The position numbers and the translations under genes are program-made. A DNA stretch of 13,602 nucleotides from CAZCJU01 sp964562175 (GTDB lineage: Bacteria; Bacillota; Clostridia; Oscillospirales; CAG-272), in assembly GCA_964562175.1 (NCBI GenBank), contig CAZLRV010000031.1:1-13602 (forward strand). The letters run 5' to 3'. Below, in pieces: positions 7,220-13,191 of this stretch; positions within the stretch are counted from its first letter, which is position 1; each line of letters starts with the position of its first letter. The notes under the pieces were generated by a model. The model was not told the DNA's origin and searched no databases. It was given only the letters and a program-made list of their open reading frames with translations.

Positions 7220-7489
7220 ATGAATGAGATCAAAATCAGATATTCAAAGGATGCACTTAAATTTTTATCAAAATTGGATAAAAAATCGGTTGGCAGAATC
7301 CGTGATGCTATTGCGGGTCTGACCTATAATCCGCCTGTCGGAGATATAAAAGCAATGCAAGGCTACAGCGATGGCCGCAAACGACTTCGTGTCGGCTCAT
7401 GGAGAATTATCTATCGAAATGAAAATGAAAAAACGGTTGAGATCATCTTCGTAATTGATATTGGCAATCGCGGAGATATATACAAATGA
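7220..7489 (+). CDS. RelE/ParE-superfamily toxin
   Basis: An 89-residue protein of the RelE/ParE fold. RelE members cleave mRNA at the ribosome and ParE members poison gyrase; the sequence does not settle which applies. The pattern is typical: an N-terminal IRYSKDALKFLSKLD helix pair, then IKAMQGYSDGRKRLRVGSWRIIYR leading into strands ending VIDIGNRGDIYK, which carry the conserved basic residues. GGAGA (7208-7212) is 7 bases before the ATG. The next gene's ribosome binding site overlaps its stop codon, so it is toxin-first and tightly coupled to its partner. A decayed copy of its C-terminal half lies at 8035-8170. Confidence 0.88.
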   Translation: MNEIKIRYSKDALKFLSKLDKKSVGRIRDAIAGLTYNPPVGDIKAMQGYSDGRKRLRVGSWRIIYRNENEKTVEIIFVIDIGNRGDIYK

Positions 7490-7502
7490 GGAGGTATCTT
7501 AT

Positions 7503-7721
7503 ATGTCAAGTATTGCAATTGAAGCCGCACGTTTAATGGACGCTTTGCCCGAAGATGACAAAGTGCTTGCCTATGAGTTTATAAAAAATTTGGTTCTTGC
7601 TTGGGATCCCGATTTTACAAAAGTAACCGCTGAGGAAGCAAAGAGAATAGAGAAAGCGGAAAACAGCGGATATGTTGATGCAGATGACATTGATTGGGAG
7701 AGTATTGGAACCAATGAGTAA
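7503..7721 (+). CDS. probable antitoxin-like partner (72 residues)
   Basis: A small acidic protein without detectable DNA-binding motif. The N-terminal half is helical (IAIEAARLMDALPEDDKVLAYEF), followed by LVLAWDPDFTKVTAEEA, then an acidic tail rich in D and E ending DDIDWES. Proteins of this pattern are, from memory, common next to RelE-like toxins in Clostridia, where the acidic tail probably wraps the toxin. This assignment is by pattern and neighbourhood. Start set at 7503, not the upstream in-frame ATG at 7455, because GAGGAGG (7488-7494) lies 8 bases before it and overlaps the toxin stop. Its last 8 bases overlap the start of the XRE gene. Confidence 0.7.
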   Translation: MSSIAIEAARLMDALPEDDKVLAYEFIKNLVLAWDPDFTKVTAEEAKRIEKAENSGYVDADDIDWESIGTNE

Positions 7722-7947
7722 TGTGACCCATACTGCCCACGCAAACGAAATTACACGAGTTTTGATCAAGGCAAGACATGCATCGGAAATGACACAAAAG
7801 GAATTAGCCGATCGCACGGGCATTGCTCAGGCTGACATCAGTAAATTGGAAAACGGCAATGCCAACCCGTCCTTGCGAACACTTCAAAGATTGGCGGACG
7901 GCATGGGCATGCGGTTAAAGTTGGAGTTTGTGCCGACCAATCGTTAA
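7714..7947 (+). CDS. XRE-family helix-turn-helix regulator of the TA operon
   Basis: A 77-residue single-domain DNA-binding protein of the XRE/HigA type. The Cro/C1 helix-turn-helix spans about residues 26-62: MTQKELADRTGIAQADISKLENG is the classic helix 2-helix 3 pattern, followed by PSLRTLQRLADGMG. Start chosen at 7714 (ATG overlapping the previous stop as ATGAGTAA), consistent with translational coupling; no strong site supports the upstream ATG at 7672. It probably represses the operon promoter at the GGATAAATCC palindrome and may act as the DNA-binding arm of the antitoxin. An intrinsic terminator begins 5 bases after its stop codon. Confidence 0.88.
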   Translation: MSNVTHTAHANEITRVLIKARHASEMTQKELADRTGIAQADISKLENGNANPSLRTLQRLADGMGMRLKLEFVPTNR

Positions 7948-7952
7948 AAGCG

Positions 7953-7996
7953 ATCCACCGATCGATTTGTGTAGCATCAACGATCGGTGGATTTTT
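7953..7996 (+). terminator. intrinsic terminator of the TA operon
   Basis: ATCCACCGATCG (7953-7964) pairs with CGATCGGTGGAT (7981-7992), 12 bp, loop of 16 bases, followed by a T-run to 7996. Confidence 0.9.
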
Positions 7997-8034
7997 CTTA
8001 TATACCGTATGGCTTTAGAATGTTATGTATGCTT

Positions 8035-8232
8035 GTCGGAGATATAAAAGCAATGCAAGGGTACAGCGACGAATGTAAACGGCTTCTTGTCGGTTCACGG
8101 AAAAGTATTTACCGAAACGAAAAAAAGGTCGTTATTGCATTCGTGATCGGCAAGGCTTTGCAATATCCGAAAGTTACAATTTATGAGCAAAAAAGAGTTG
8201 AAATGTTAAGAAATATATCGTATCATAAATAG
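8035..8232 (+). pseudogene. decayed C-terminal half of the RelE/ParE toxin
   Basis: The first 26 bases are identical to 7337-7362 of the intact toxin gene. Encoded residues VGDIKAMQGYSD are identical, followed by matching KRL, VGS, IYRNE and FVI patches up to about 8145. The 5' half of the gene is absent; upstream is the TA terminator, with no promoter or ribosome binding site. The WR of the active-side motif (VGSWRIIYR) has become RK, and the C-terminus diverges. The frame happens to stay open to 8232, partly over the promoter of the next operon. This is a relic of a tandem duplication or of a second module. Confidence 0.8.
8198..8226 (+). promoter_or_regulatory. promoter of the DMT transporter-alkD operon
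   Basis: TTGAAA (8198-8203), 17-base spacer, TATCAT (8221-8226). Start expected near 8233, 28 bases before the ATG. Confidence 0.65.
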
Positions 8233-8260
8233 GTTAATTACTTAAATTTGAGGAATACAA

Positions 8261-9169
8261 ATGGGTGGATTGCAAATAGTGGGAATGTTTGCCGCAACAT
8301 TGCTCGCATATACAACAAGCGGCGTGATAAAAAAGCTCTACAGCAGACGCTTCGGGAATATCAAAGCCGCAAAATACATATACAATTCGATAACGAGCGT
8401 AGTTTCCGCACTTGTACTCTGTATTTGGGGCGGCATCGGCAGTATATCGACTTTCACATTATTGCTCGGCTGTGCATTCGGCGTGGTTACGGCAATTCAG
8501 CAGATAACTAATTTGAAAGCTCTTGAAATAGGACCGCTTTCATATACCTCTGTCATAATATCGCTCTCAACACTTATCCCGACACTTTCAGGTGCATTGA
8601 TCTGGGATGAAAATATAGTGTGGAATCAAGTACTCGGTATAGTTCTTATGATGCTATGCTTTGTCCTCTCAGTCGAAAAGAAGTCCGGAGAGGGAAAAAT
8701 GTCGTTTAGTTGGTTGCTATACAGCCTTGCGGCGTTTCTCTGTACGGGTATGATAGGTGTTATGCAAAAGGTACGCGGAAAAAGCGATTATCCCGATGAA
8801 ATAAACGGCTTTCTTATAGTTGCATTTGCGGTATCGTTTGTCTATTCGGTCACATCCGCGCTTGTAATATCGAAAAAAGAAAAAGCGAAAGATGACACAC
8901 AGACCGAACAAAATAAAACGGACAGATCGGTAATAAAATATGTTTTTCTCATCGCCTTGGCGGGTGTATGCGTTGCCGCAAACAACAAATTGAACTTGTT
9001 TTTGGCAGATGCACTTGACAGTGCGGTATTCTATCCGATAGTAAACGGCGGCGGACTTGTTTTAATGTCGATCTGTGCCATAGCGTTCTTCAAAGAGAAA
9101 CTCAGCCTAAAGCAGTGGTGCGGACTGTTGATAGGTATAATATCGGTCGTTTTGCTTGCAATTAAATAG
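8261..9169 (+). CDS. EamA/DMT-superfamily membrane transporter
   Basis: A 302-residue integral membrane protein with about ten hydrophobic helices in two five-helix halves. The first half is roughly residues 3-140. The second is about 150-301, after a charged loop near 140-146. A second, strongly charged loop (KKEKAKDDTQTEQNKTDRS, about 205-225) sits inside the second half. The layout, including the short periplasmic-type connections and the conserved-looking NGGGLVLMSICAIAFFKEKLSLKQW near the end, matches drug/metabolite transporters. GAGGAA lies 5 bases before the ATG. The broken alkD gene follows after 8 bases. The substrate is unknown; family members move amino acids, nucleotide sugars or drugs. 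Confidence 0.8.
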   Translation: MGGLQIVGMFAATLLAYTTSGVIKKLYSRRFGNIKAAKYIYNSITSVVSALVLCIWGGIGSISTFTLLLGCAFGVVTAIQQITNLKALEIGPLSYTSVIISLSTLIPTLSGALIWDENIVWNQVLGIVLMMLCFVLSVEKKSGEGKMSFSWLLYSLAAFLCTGMIGVMQKVRGKSDYPDEINGFLIVAFAVSFVYSVTSALVISKKEKAKDDTQTEQNKTDRSVIKYVFLIALAGVCVAANNKLNLFLADALDSAVFYPIVNGGGLVLMSICAIAFFKEKLSLKQWCGLLIGIISVVLLAIK

Positions 9170-9177
9170 CAAATAAA

Positions 9178-9856
9178 ATGAATGTTATCGATACACTTTA
9201 TTCTTATGCGGATGATGAATATCGAAAATTTCAAATCAAGCTTGTTCCGAATATAGATGGGTCGAGTATGATCGGCCGTGCGTATGCCTCAAATGCGAGA
9301 GATTGCGAAAAGGCTGATAAAAGACGGCGAGGATGAGGAATTTATGCGAGAGCTTCCGCATAAGTATTATGAGGAGAATATTATTCACGCCATTGTTATA
9401 TCCGATATTTCCGACTATGATGAGTGCATTAAACAGCTTGAGCGTTTTCTGCCGTATGTCGATAATTGGGCGTGCTGTGATTCTATCAGACCAAAGTGCT
9501 TCAGGCGTGAACATGATAAGCTTGGTGAATATTTGCTTGGGGTCATAGACTCGGAGCATAATTACACCGTAAGATTCGGTATTGAAATGCTCATGGTGCA
9601 TTTTCTTGATGCGGACTATTCAAAGAAATATTCGGATAAAGTAGCGAGCATAGTATCGAATGACTATTACGTTAATATGATGATAGCGTGGTATTTTGCC
9701 ACGGCACTGGCAAAGCAATATGATGATGCGGTAAAATACATTGAAAATAACTCACTTTCGCATTGGGTACATAACAAAACGATATCAAAGGCACACGACA
9801 GCTATCGAATTTCGGACGAACGAAAAGAATATTTGCAAAGCTTCAGACTTAAATGA
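9178..9856 (+). pseudogene. AlkD-type DNA glycosylase gene, single-base frameshift
   Basis: An AlkD-like protein (HEAT-like repeats, removes alkylated bases such as 7-methylguanine) is encoded in two frames. From ATG 9178 the frame gives MNVIDTLYSYADDEYRKF... to about residue 33 (MIG). From 9278 the next frame continues (V)RMPQMREIAKRL to the stop at 9856. Deleting one C of GGCC at 9274-9277 joins them as IG-VRMP, as expected of the family, giving a 225-residue protein. Catalytic-site residues remain in the joined numbering: Trp97 and Asp101 in NWACCD, Arg132 in YTVRFG, Trp196 in HWVHNKT. Downstream of the shift the gene looks intact, so this is a recent mutation or a sequence error. Translation from the GTG at 9278 is not supported by a ribosome binding site. 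No clear site precedes 9178 either. Confidence 0.88.
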
Positions 9857-9866
9857 TAAAAAGCAC

Positions 9867-9895
9867 TTGACAAATACATCGGCTTGTGATACAAT
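9867..9895 (+). promoter_or_regulatory. promoter of the mntP riboswitch transcript
   Basis: TTGACA (9867-9872), 17-base spacer, TACAAT (9890-9895), with TGTGA extending the -10. Start expected near 9902, directly at the riboswitch. Confidence 0.9.
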
Positions 9896-9904
9896 AAGAA
9901 AACT

Positions 9905-10026
9905 ATGAGGGAGTAGTGTGCGTACTCTTGTACGTAACAAGTCAACATAATGATCCGCCCGGATCTGGCTTGTTTCAAAATGCGAGACTCATGTATAATT
10001 CGTTTATACATGCGGTCTCTTTTTTC
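9905..10026 (+). ncRNA. yybP-ykoY manganese riboswitch with terminator
   Basis: The conserved yybP-ykoY core is recognisable: GAGGGAGTAG (9907-9916), then GTCAACATAATGATCCGCC near 9941-9959 and CAAAATGCGAGAC near 9976-9988. This class senses Mn2+. The 3' part forms an intrinsic terminator: GAGAC (9984-9988) and CATGTATAA (9990-9998) pair with TTATACATG (10004-10012) and GTCTC (10015-10019), followed by a T-run. ATGAG at the 5' end (9905-9909) can instead pair with CTCAT (9988-9992). The folded aptamer would thus occupy the 5' arm of the terminator and give an ON switch for the exporter, the known logic for this class. Confidence 0.9.
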
Positions 10027-10039
10027 TTTGAGGTGAAAA

Positions 10040-10624
10040 ATGGTTGATATTACGTTTTTGATTAACAGCGTTTTGCTCGGCGTCGGGCTTGCAATGGATG
10101 CATTTTCCGTTTCACTTGCAAACGGACTCGGCGAGCCTAATATGAAAAAGACAAAGACCTGTACTATTGCCGGTACTTTTGCACTGTTTCAAGCTCTTAT
10201 GCCTATGATAGGCTGGCTCTGTGTTCATACGGTGGTACGCTATTTCAAAGCGTTTGAAGAATATATACCGTACATAGCTTTGATATTACTCGGATATATA
10301 GGCGGCAAAATGCTTTATGATTCTTATAAAAGCAAAGGCGAGGAGGAGCAGGGCGAAAAATTGACGTTTTCATCTTTGATAGTGCAGGGTATCGCAACAA
10401 GCATCGATGCATTGAGCGTGGGCTTTACCATAGCAGAATATGACCTTGCATCCGCTATCATGTGCGCAGTTATAATAGCATCCGTCACATTTGTAATATG
10501 CTTGATAGGCGTAAGTCTCGGAAAAAGGGCAGGTACAAAGCTATCGGGCAAGGCGGGAATATTGGGCGGTGTAATATTGATATGCATAGGACTTGAAATA
10601 TTTCTGTCGGGAATACTGAAGTAA
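10040..10624 (+). CDS. mntP: Mn2+ efflux protein MntP
   Basis: A manganese exporter (formerly DUF204/YebN) that protects against Mn2+ excess. The 194-residue product has six hydrophobic helices in two repeats. Each repeat carries the hallmark acidic motif: GLAMDAFSVSLANG with Asp20 in the first helix and TSIDALSVGFTIA with Asp123 in the fourth. A charged cytoplasmic loop (DSYKSKGEEEQGEK) separates the repeats. GAGGTG lies about 4-5 bases before the ATG. The yybP-ykoY riboswitch upstream independently supports a Mn2+ role. It is monocistronic, ending at a strong bidirectional terminator. Confidence 0.96.
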   Translation: MVDITFLINSVLLGVGLAMDAFSVSLANGLGEPNMKKTKTCTIAGTFALFQALMPMIGWLCVHTVVRYFKAFEEYIPYIALILLGYIGGKMLYDSYKSKGEEEQGEKLTFSSLIVQGIATSIDALSVGFTIAEYDLASAIMCAVIIASVTFVICLIGVSLGKRAGTKLSGKAGILGGVILICIGLEIFLSGILK

Positions 10625-10678
10625 TTCAAAACCCGTTGTAATATCAAAAGAATTGAAATGTTGTTACATACATAATCA

Positions 10679-10715
10679 AAAAAACGAGGTCATCTATACG
10701 ATGACCTCGTTTTTT
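10679..10715. terminator. bidirectional terminator between mntP and the CBM9-like surface protein gene
   Basis: Six A, then CGAGGTCATC (10685-10694), loop TATAC, GATGACCTCG (10700-10709), then six T (10710-10715). Symmetric A and T tracts allow termination in both directions for the two converging genes. Confidence 0.95.
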
Positions 10716-10772
10716 GAAGATCGTTCTCGACGTTTGATTTACCAAACATCACGAAACGGAATTGCTTATGAT

Positions 10773-12398
10773 TCAGTTCTTCTTTTTCTTGAGAACTACG
10801 AATACTACAACACCTACTACCGCAACAACGACTACTATTGCGGCAATGAGAATCCATATCCAAGTGTTGCTGTTGCCATCTTTCTTGTTGCCGTTTTCAT
10901 CGGTTGATGCATTGTTTGTTCCTGCAACATTGCTGTCCGAGGGATCTCCTGCGGAGGTGCCATCTTCGGGAACATCGGTCTCATCATCCGGAATGGGAGT
11001 CTCTACACCGGTGTCGTCGCCGTAATCCTCAACCGGTTCACCGTATACGGCATCCTTGTCAACGGTAAATCCTGCCATCTTGTTGGCATCTGCGGCATTC
11101 TTGTAAAGACCGATAGCGTAAACCTCGATGATCTGATCTGCAATATCATCAAGATCGTCGTCTATAAGGTCAAAACGCAAATTACCGATCTTACCTGCCC
11201 AGTCACCCTCGCATATAGTCATATCTACGGGGATAACTTGGAACTTATCCTCAGAGCCTTCGGCACAATAGAAATCTACCGAAGCACCCTGCTCAAATGC
11301 GGTTACGTTGTCGGTGGTGAAGTATATACGACCGGTAGCCACAGTACTCGATTTCATATATATGGTGATGTACTTGTAATCGTCTGCCGAAGCATTGTAC
11401 ATTTGCCAGAAATCAGCGGTTACGTGAGGGTCTAATCCTACGAATGTTGCGGTTGCAACGCCGTCTTCAACGTCCCAAGACATATTGTTTGTGGCGTTCA
11501 TCTTTTCAAAGTCAAGGAATACATAGTCGCCCTCTGCGTCGGGAGCTTTTTCAACGGGCTTGGGAGTGTAATCGGGATCGGGGTCGGTCAATGCCGCACC
11601 GCCGAAAACAGTCTCGGCAACGTACGTGATTCTGTTGGAACCGTATTTCTTTGCCTGTCTGCCGCCGAAAAGGCCTGCGCCCCACTCTATCCAGTTTTCA
11701 TAACCGTCTGTACCGTTGGAGGTGAGCATACCTATTGTCATACCATGGGATACACCAACGTGAGGTCTGTCCTCTTCAAACATATCTTCCCACGGAATAT
11801 ATGCCTCGTATGTGGTCTTTGTTCCGTCGTTCGATACTTTGTACTTACCGTTGGAGTTGGTAAGGTCTACGTTCTTGTTATCCGGACCGAGACCGAACCA
11901 ACGATATGCATATGTCTGATTGTCGTTGCCCATTGCCAAACCGAATTCAGCATAGTTTTCACTCCAGTTGTTTCTGTCCGCACCGTTTACACGTCCTTGG
12001 TCAACACCGCTACCCGCAGGGTCGAGTCTGAACTGCAGACAGTCACCCTTCCACATGCTGCCGACATTTGTTGCCGCAAAGCCGTTGTAGGGCTTTGTGT
12101 CGGGAGTGGTGAGAGCTATGTAGAAGCCGTCGTAGGTGTAACGAAGCCATACGGAGAATGATAATTTTGATGCTTTCGCCGTATTCTCGTTGTTGGCGGA
12201 TGTTACCGAGTTGTCAACCGTAATGTCCCTGAGAGTGGGCGTGCCCCATTCAGCTTCCGTAACGGTACCGTCGATATCGGGTACTCTGTCAAACTGAAGA
12301 ACATTTACGCTGGCGATCTTTTCTTCTTCTGCGCCTACCACGGTAACCATGGTGAAGAGCATGGAAAGGATCATAATTGCCGAAATGATTTTTTTCAT
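10773..12398 (-). CDS. membrane-anchored surface protein with CBM9-like domain
   Basis: A predicted exported, membrane-tethered protein of 541 residues with no catalytic domain visible. Start chosen at 12398, because GGAGGAAAC precedes it and the longer start at 12434 lies inside the -10 box. Order of parts: a signal peptide (1-23, VGA cleavage); a CBM9/DOMON-like beta-sandwich (about 34-270) beginning VPDIDGTVTEAEWG and including LRYTYDGFYIALTTPD, GDCLQFRLDP and TYEAYIPWEDM; a second beta-rich galactose-binding-like domain (about 295-450; YKYITIYMKSS, GNLRFDLIDDD); a D/E/P/S/T-rich linker (about 460-510); and one helix (513-536) followed by KKKKN. CBM9 domains usually bind reducing ends of polysaccharides, so glycan capture at the cell surface is a reasonable guess. 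Monocistronic. Confidence 0.8.
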   Translation of the reverse strand: MKKIISAIMILSMLFTMVTVVGAEEEKIASVNVLQFDRVPDIDGTVTEAEWGTPTLRDITVDNSVTSANNENTAKASKLSFSVWLRYTYDGFYIALTTPDTKPYNGFAATNVGSMWKGDCLQFRLDPAGSGVDQGRVNGADRNNWSENYAEFGLAMGNDNQTYAYRWFGLGPDNKNVDLTNSNGKYKVSNDGTKTTYEAYIPWEDMFEEDRPHVGVSHGMTIGMLTSNGTDGYENWIEWGAGLFGGRQAKKYGSNRITYVAETVFGGAALTDPDPDYTPKPVEKAPDAEGDYVFLDFEKMNATNNMSWDVEDGVATATFVGLDPHVTADFWQMYNASADDYKYITIYMKSSTVATGRIYFTTDNVTAFEQGASVDFYCAEGSEDKFQVIPVDMTICEGDWAGKIGNLRFDLIDDDLDDIADQIIEVYAIGLYKNAADANKMAGFTVDKDAVYGEPVEDYGDDTGVETPIPDDETDVPEDGTSAGDPSDSNVAGTNNASTDENGNKKDGNSNTWIWILIAAIVVVVAVVGVVVFVVLKKKKN

Positions 12399-12432
12399 GT
12401 TTCCTCCATAAAAGAAATTCTTTATTGAGTAC

Positions 12433-12461
12433 ATTCTATACTAAAATTGCGTAAAAGTCAA
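12433..12461 (-). promoter_or_regulatory. promoter of the CBM9-like surface protein gene
   Basis: Minus strand TTGACT (12461-12456), 17-base spacer, TAGAAT (12438-12433). Start expected near 12426, 28 bases before the ATG at 12398. Confidence 0.8.
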
Positions 12462-12465
12462 TAGG

Positions 12466-12569
12466 TTTTTTGAAATTTACCGTTATAAATTGAAAATTAT
12501 GCTCATTATTCACAATTTTTCGCCGACTATTTGCTCGTACGATATTCATTTTGTTCAAATTTCAAAAAA
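12466..12569. repeat. 13-bp inverted repeat in the divergent gap before tRNA-Ser
   Basis: TTTTTTGAAATTT (12466-12478) is repeated inverted as AAATTTCAAAAAA (12557-12569), 78 bases apart. It lies between the divergent promoters of the surface-protein gene and tRNA-Ser. Base composition is very AT-rich, which raises the chance of coincidence. Confidence 0.4.
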
Positions 12570-12593
12570 AATAACTTTTTTGCGAAAAACCAC

Positions 12594-12622
12594 TTGAAAT
12601 TTTCGTCCGAGTGTGATATAAT
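12594..12622 (+). promoter_or_regulatory. promoter of tRNA-Ser
   Basis: TTGAAA (12594-12599), 17-base spacer, TATAAT (12617-12622) with TGTGA extension. Start expected near 12629, 14 bases before the tRNA. Confidence 0.85.
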
Positions 12623-12642
12623 AACACCGTTAAGCTCAATAC

Positions 12643-12734
12643 GGAAAGATGGCTGAGCTGGTCTAAGGCGCACGACTGGAAATCGTGTGAACGCTAATAC
12701 CGTTCCGTGAGTTCGAATCTCACTCTTTCCGCCA
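12643..12734 (+). tRNA. tRNA-Ser(GGA)
   Basis: A class II tRNA with acceptor stem GGAAAGA (12643-12649) pairing with TCTTTCC (12724-12730), discriminator G, and encoded CCA (12732-12734). The anticodon stem CACGA/TCGTG surrounds CTGGAAA, giving anticodon GGA (UCC/UCU codons). A long variable arm precedes the T-arm GAGTTCGAATCTC. All parts of a functional serine tRNA are present. Confidence 0.97.
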
Positions 12735-12735
12735 T

Positions 12736-12769
12736 TTTCTCTCACCGTACGGGGGTACGGTGAGAGAAA
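12736..12769. other. 15-bp perfect hairpin immediately after tRNA-Ser
   Basis: TTTCTCTCACCGTAC (12736-12750) pairs perfectly with 12755-12769 around GGGG. It starts one base after the CCA. It is placed like a tRNA terminator, but no T-run follows on the plus strand (ACAATTG comes next) and none on the minus strand. It may act as a processing or stability element, or separate the tRNA from the structured region beyond. Confidence 0.7.
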
Positions 12770-12779
12770 CAATTGACTC

Positions 12780-12969
12780 ATCCTGCCCAAGCATCGGTGC
12801 ATTCCGATTGCGTTGCTTGTGTATAGCATCCCGATTATCAAGCTCGGGTGTGTCTGTCACAGGTATCCACGGCACATTCGTGTGACGAGCATCTTATACT
12901 CGTGCAATGATCACCTCATTGCGGGTGCGTAGGTTGCGCCCACGCCAGCCGTAACGTATCAGGCAGGGT
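12780..12969. ncRNA. candidate structured RNA: closed multi-helix domain, strand uncertain
   Basis: About 190 bases without a reading frame but with a closing helix, CCTGCC (12782-12787) with GGCAGG (12962-12967), extendable by two pairs, around a row of local hairpins. These are CAAGC/GCTTG (12788-12792/12815-12819) with inner ATCGG/CCGAT; CCCGA/TCGGG (12830-12834/12844-12848); TGTG/CACA (12849-12861); CACA-TTCG-TGTG (12873-12884); ACGAG/CTCGT (12885-12903); GCAATGA/TCATTGC (12904-12922); and GGGTGCG/TGCGCCC (12923-12941). The last uses two G-U pairs if transcribed plus, and the TTCG loop also favours plus. A competing GCGTGGG/CCTACGC helix and the boxA-like element favour minus. I do not recognise the family. 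A plus transcript could arise by read-through from tRNA-Ser. Confidence 0.55.
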
Positions 12970-12987
12970 TCAGTTGTCAAAGATCAC
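12968..12987 (-). promoter_or_regulatory. boxA-like antitermination element (minus strand)
   Basis: Read on the minus strand, GATCTTTGACAACTGAAC resembles the boxA region of Firmicutes rRNA operons (CTTTGAAAACT type). It is preceded by CTACACTATTC, also reminiscent of 16S-23S spacers. Reading minus, it would stand just 5' of the structured domain at 12780-12969. TTGACA inside it with TACGTT 16 bases further could also be a weak minus promoter. No rRNA gene is nearby. Confidence 0.35.
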
Positions 12988-12995
12988 AGAATAGT

Positions 12996-13047
12996 GTAGC
13001 TTTTTGAAGTTTTTATTAGAAATGTGAAAACTTCACAAAAAAGCTAC
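12996..13047. other. long imperfect hairpin overlapping a terminator
   Basis: GTAGCTTTTT plus GAAGTTTT (12996-13013) pairs with AAAACTTC (13027-13034) and AAAAAGCTAC (13038-13047), 18 bp with a 3-base bulge. Its outer arm GCTAC is shared with the neighbouring terminator stem, so the two folds are mutually exclusive. Confidence 0.6.
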
Positions 13048-13063
13048 GGCAATTCGCCGTAGC
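13037..13063 (-). terminator. intrinsic terminator of the minus-strand RNA gene
   Basis: On the minus strand GCTACGGC (13063-13056), loop GAATT, GCCGTAGC (13050-13043), then six T (13042-13037). A textbook terminator on this strand only. Confidence 0.9.
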
Positions 13064-13066
13064 CAC

Positions 13067-13095
13067 TTGACTTTCGTTTTTGCTTGATGTATAAT
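13067..13095 (+). promoter_or_regulatory. promoter-like site for an antisense plus-strand transcript
   Basis: TTGACT (13067-13072), 17-base spacer, TATAAT (13090-13095). Start expected near 13102. The -10 lies in the loop and the -35 near the arm of a hairpin of the opposite-strand RNA, so it might be a by-product of that structure. Confidence 0.6.
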
Positions 13096-13101
13096 CAAGC
13101 T

Positions 13102-13191
13102 AAAGTCGTATGGACGGCGACGATACATAGACGTTTTGGGAAAAAAAGTGGTCTATATATCGATCAATCAGCCCTCGCTTGAGGGCTTTTT
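13102..13191 (+). ncRNA. candidate plus-strand antisense RNA, about 90 nt
   Basis: It runs from the predicted start of the promoter at 13067-13095 to the plus-strand terminator AGCCCTC/GAGGGCT with T-run (13170-13191). It lies wholly inside, and complementary to, the minus-strand RNA gene (13037-13212). No ribosome binding site or useful reading frame is visible; the only ATG near the 5' end gives six codons. Promoter and terminator spacing are convincing, but the terminator could equally be a hairpin of the minus RNA. Confidence 0.45.
13170..13191 (+). terminator. plus-strand intrinsic terminator
   Basis: AGCCCTC (13170-13176), loop GCTT, GAGGGCT (13181-13187), then four more T (13188-13191). 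A good terminator on the plus strand; the minus strand has no T-run after it. Confidence 0.8.

Noticed and set aside
12527..12841. 104-codon minus-strand frame over tRNA-Ser
   Set aside because: Part of its product (RTHGTVLAFTRFPVVRLRP) is the well-known spurious translation of the antisense of a serine tRNA. No start site supports it.
12780..13060. SRP RNA, 6S RNA, RNase P or tmRNA in the structured region
   Set aside because: The conserved cores I know for these RNAs are absent on both strands; the presence of structure alone does not identify a family.
13122..13141. 31-codon basic peptide starting inside the minus RNA gene (MYRRRPYDF...)
   Set aside because: It has no ribosome binding site and its ATG sits in a long helix, so it is not supported as a small protein or type I toxin.
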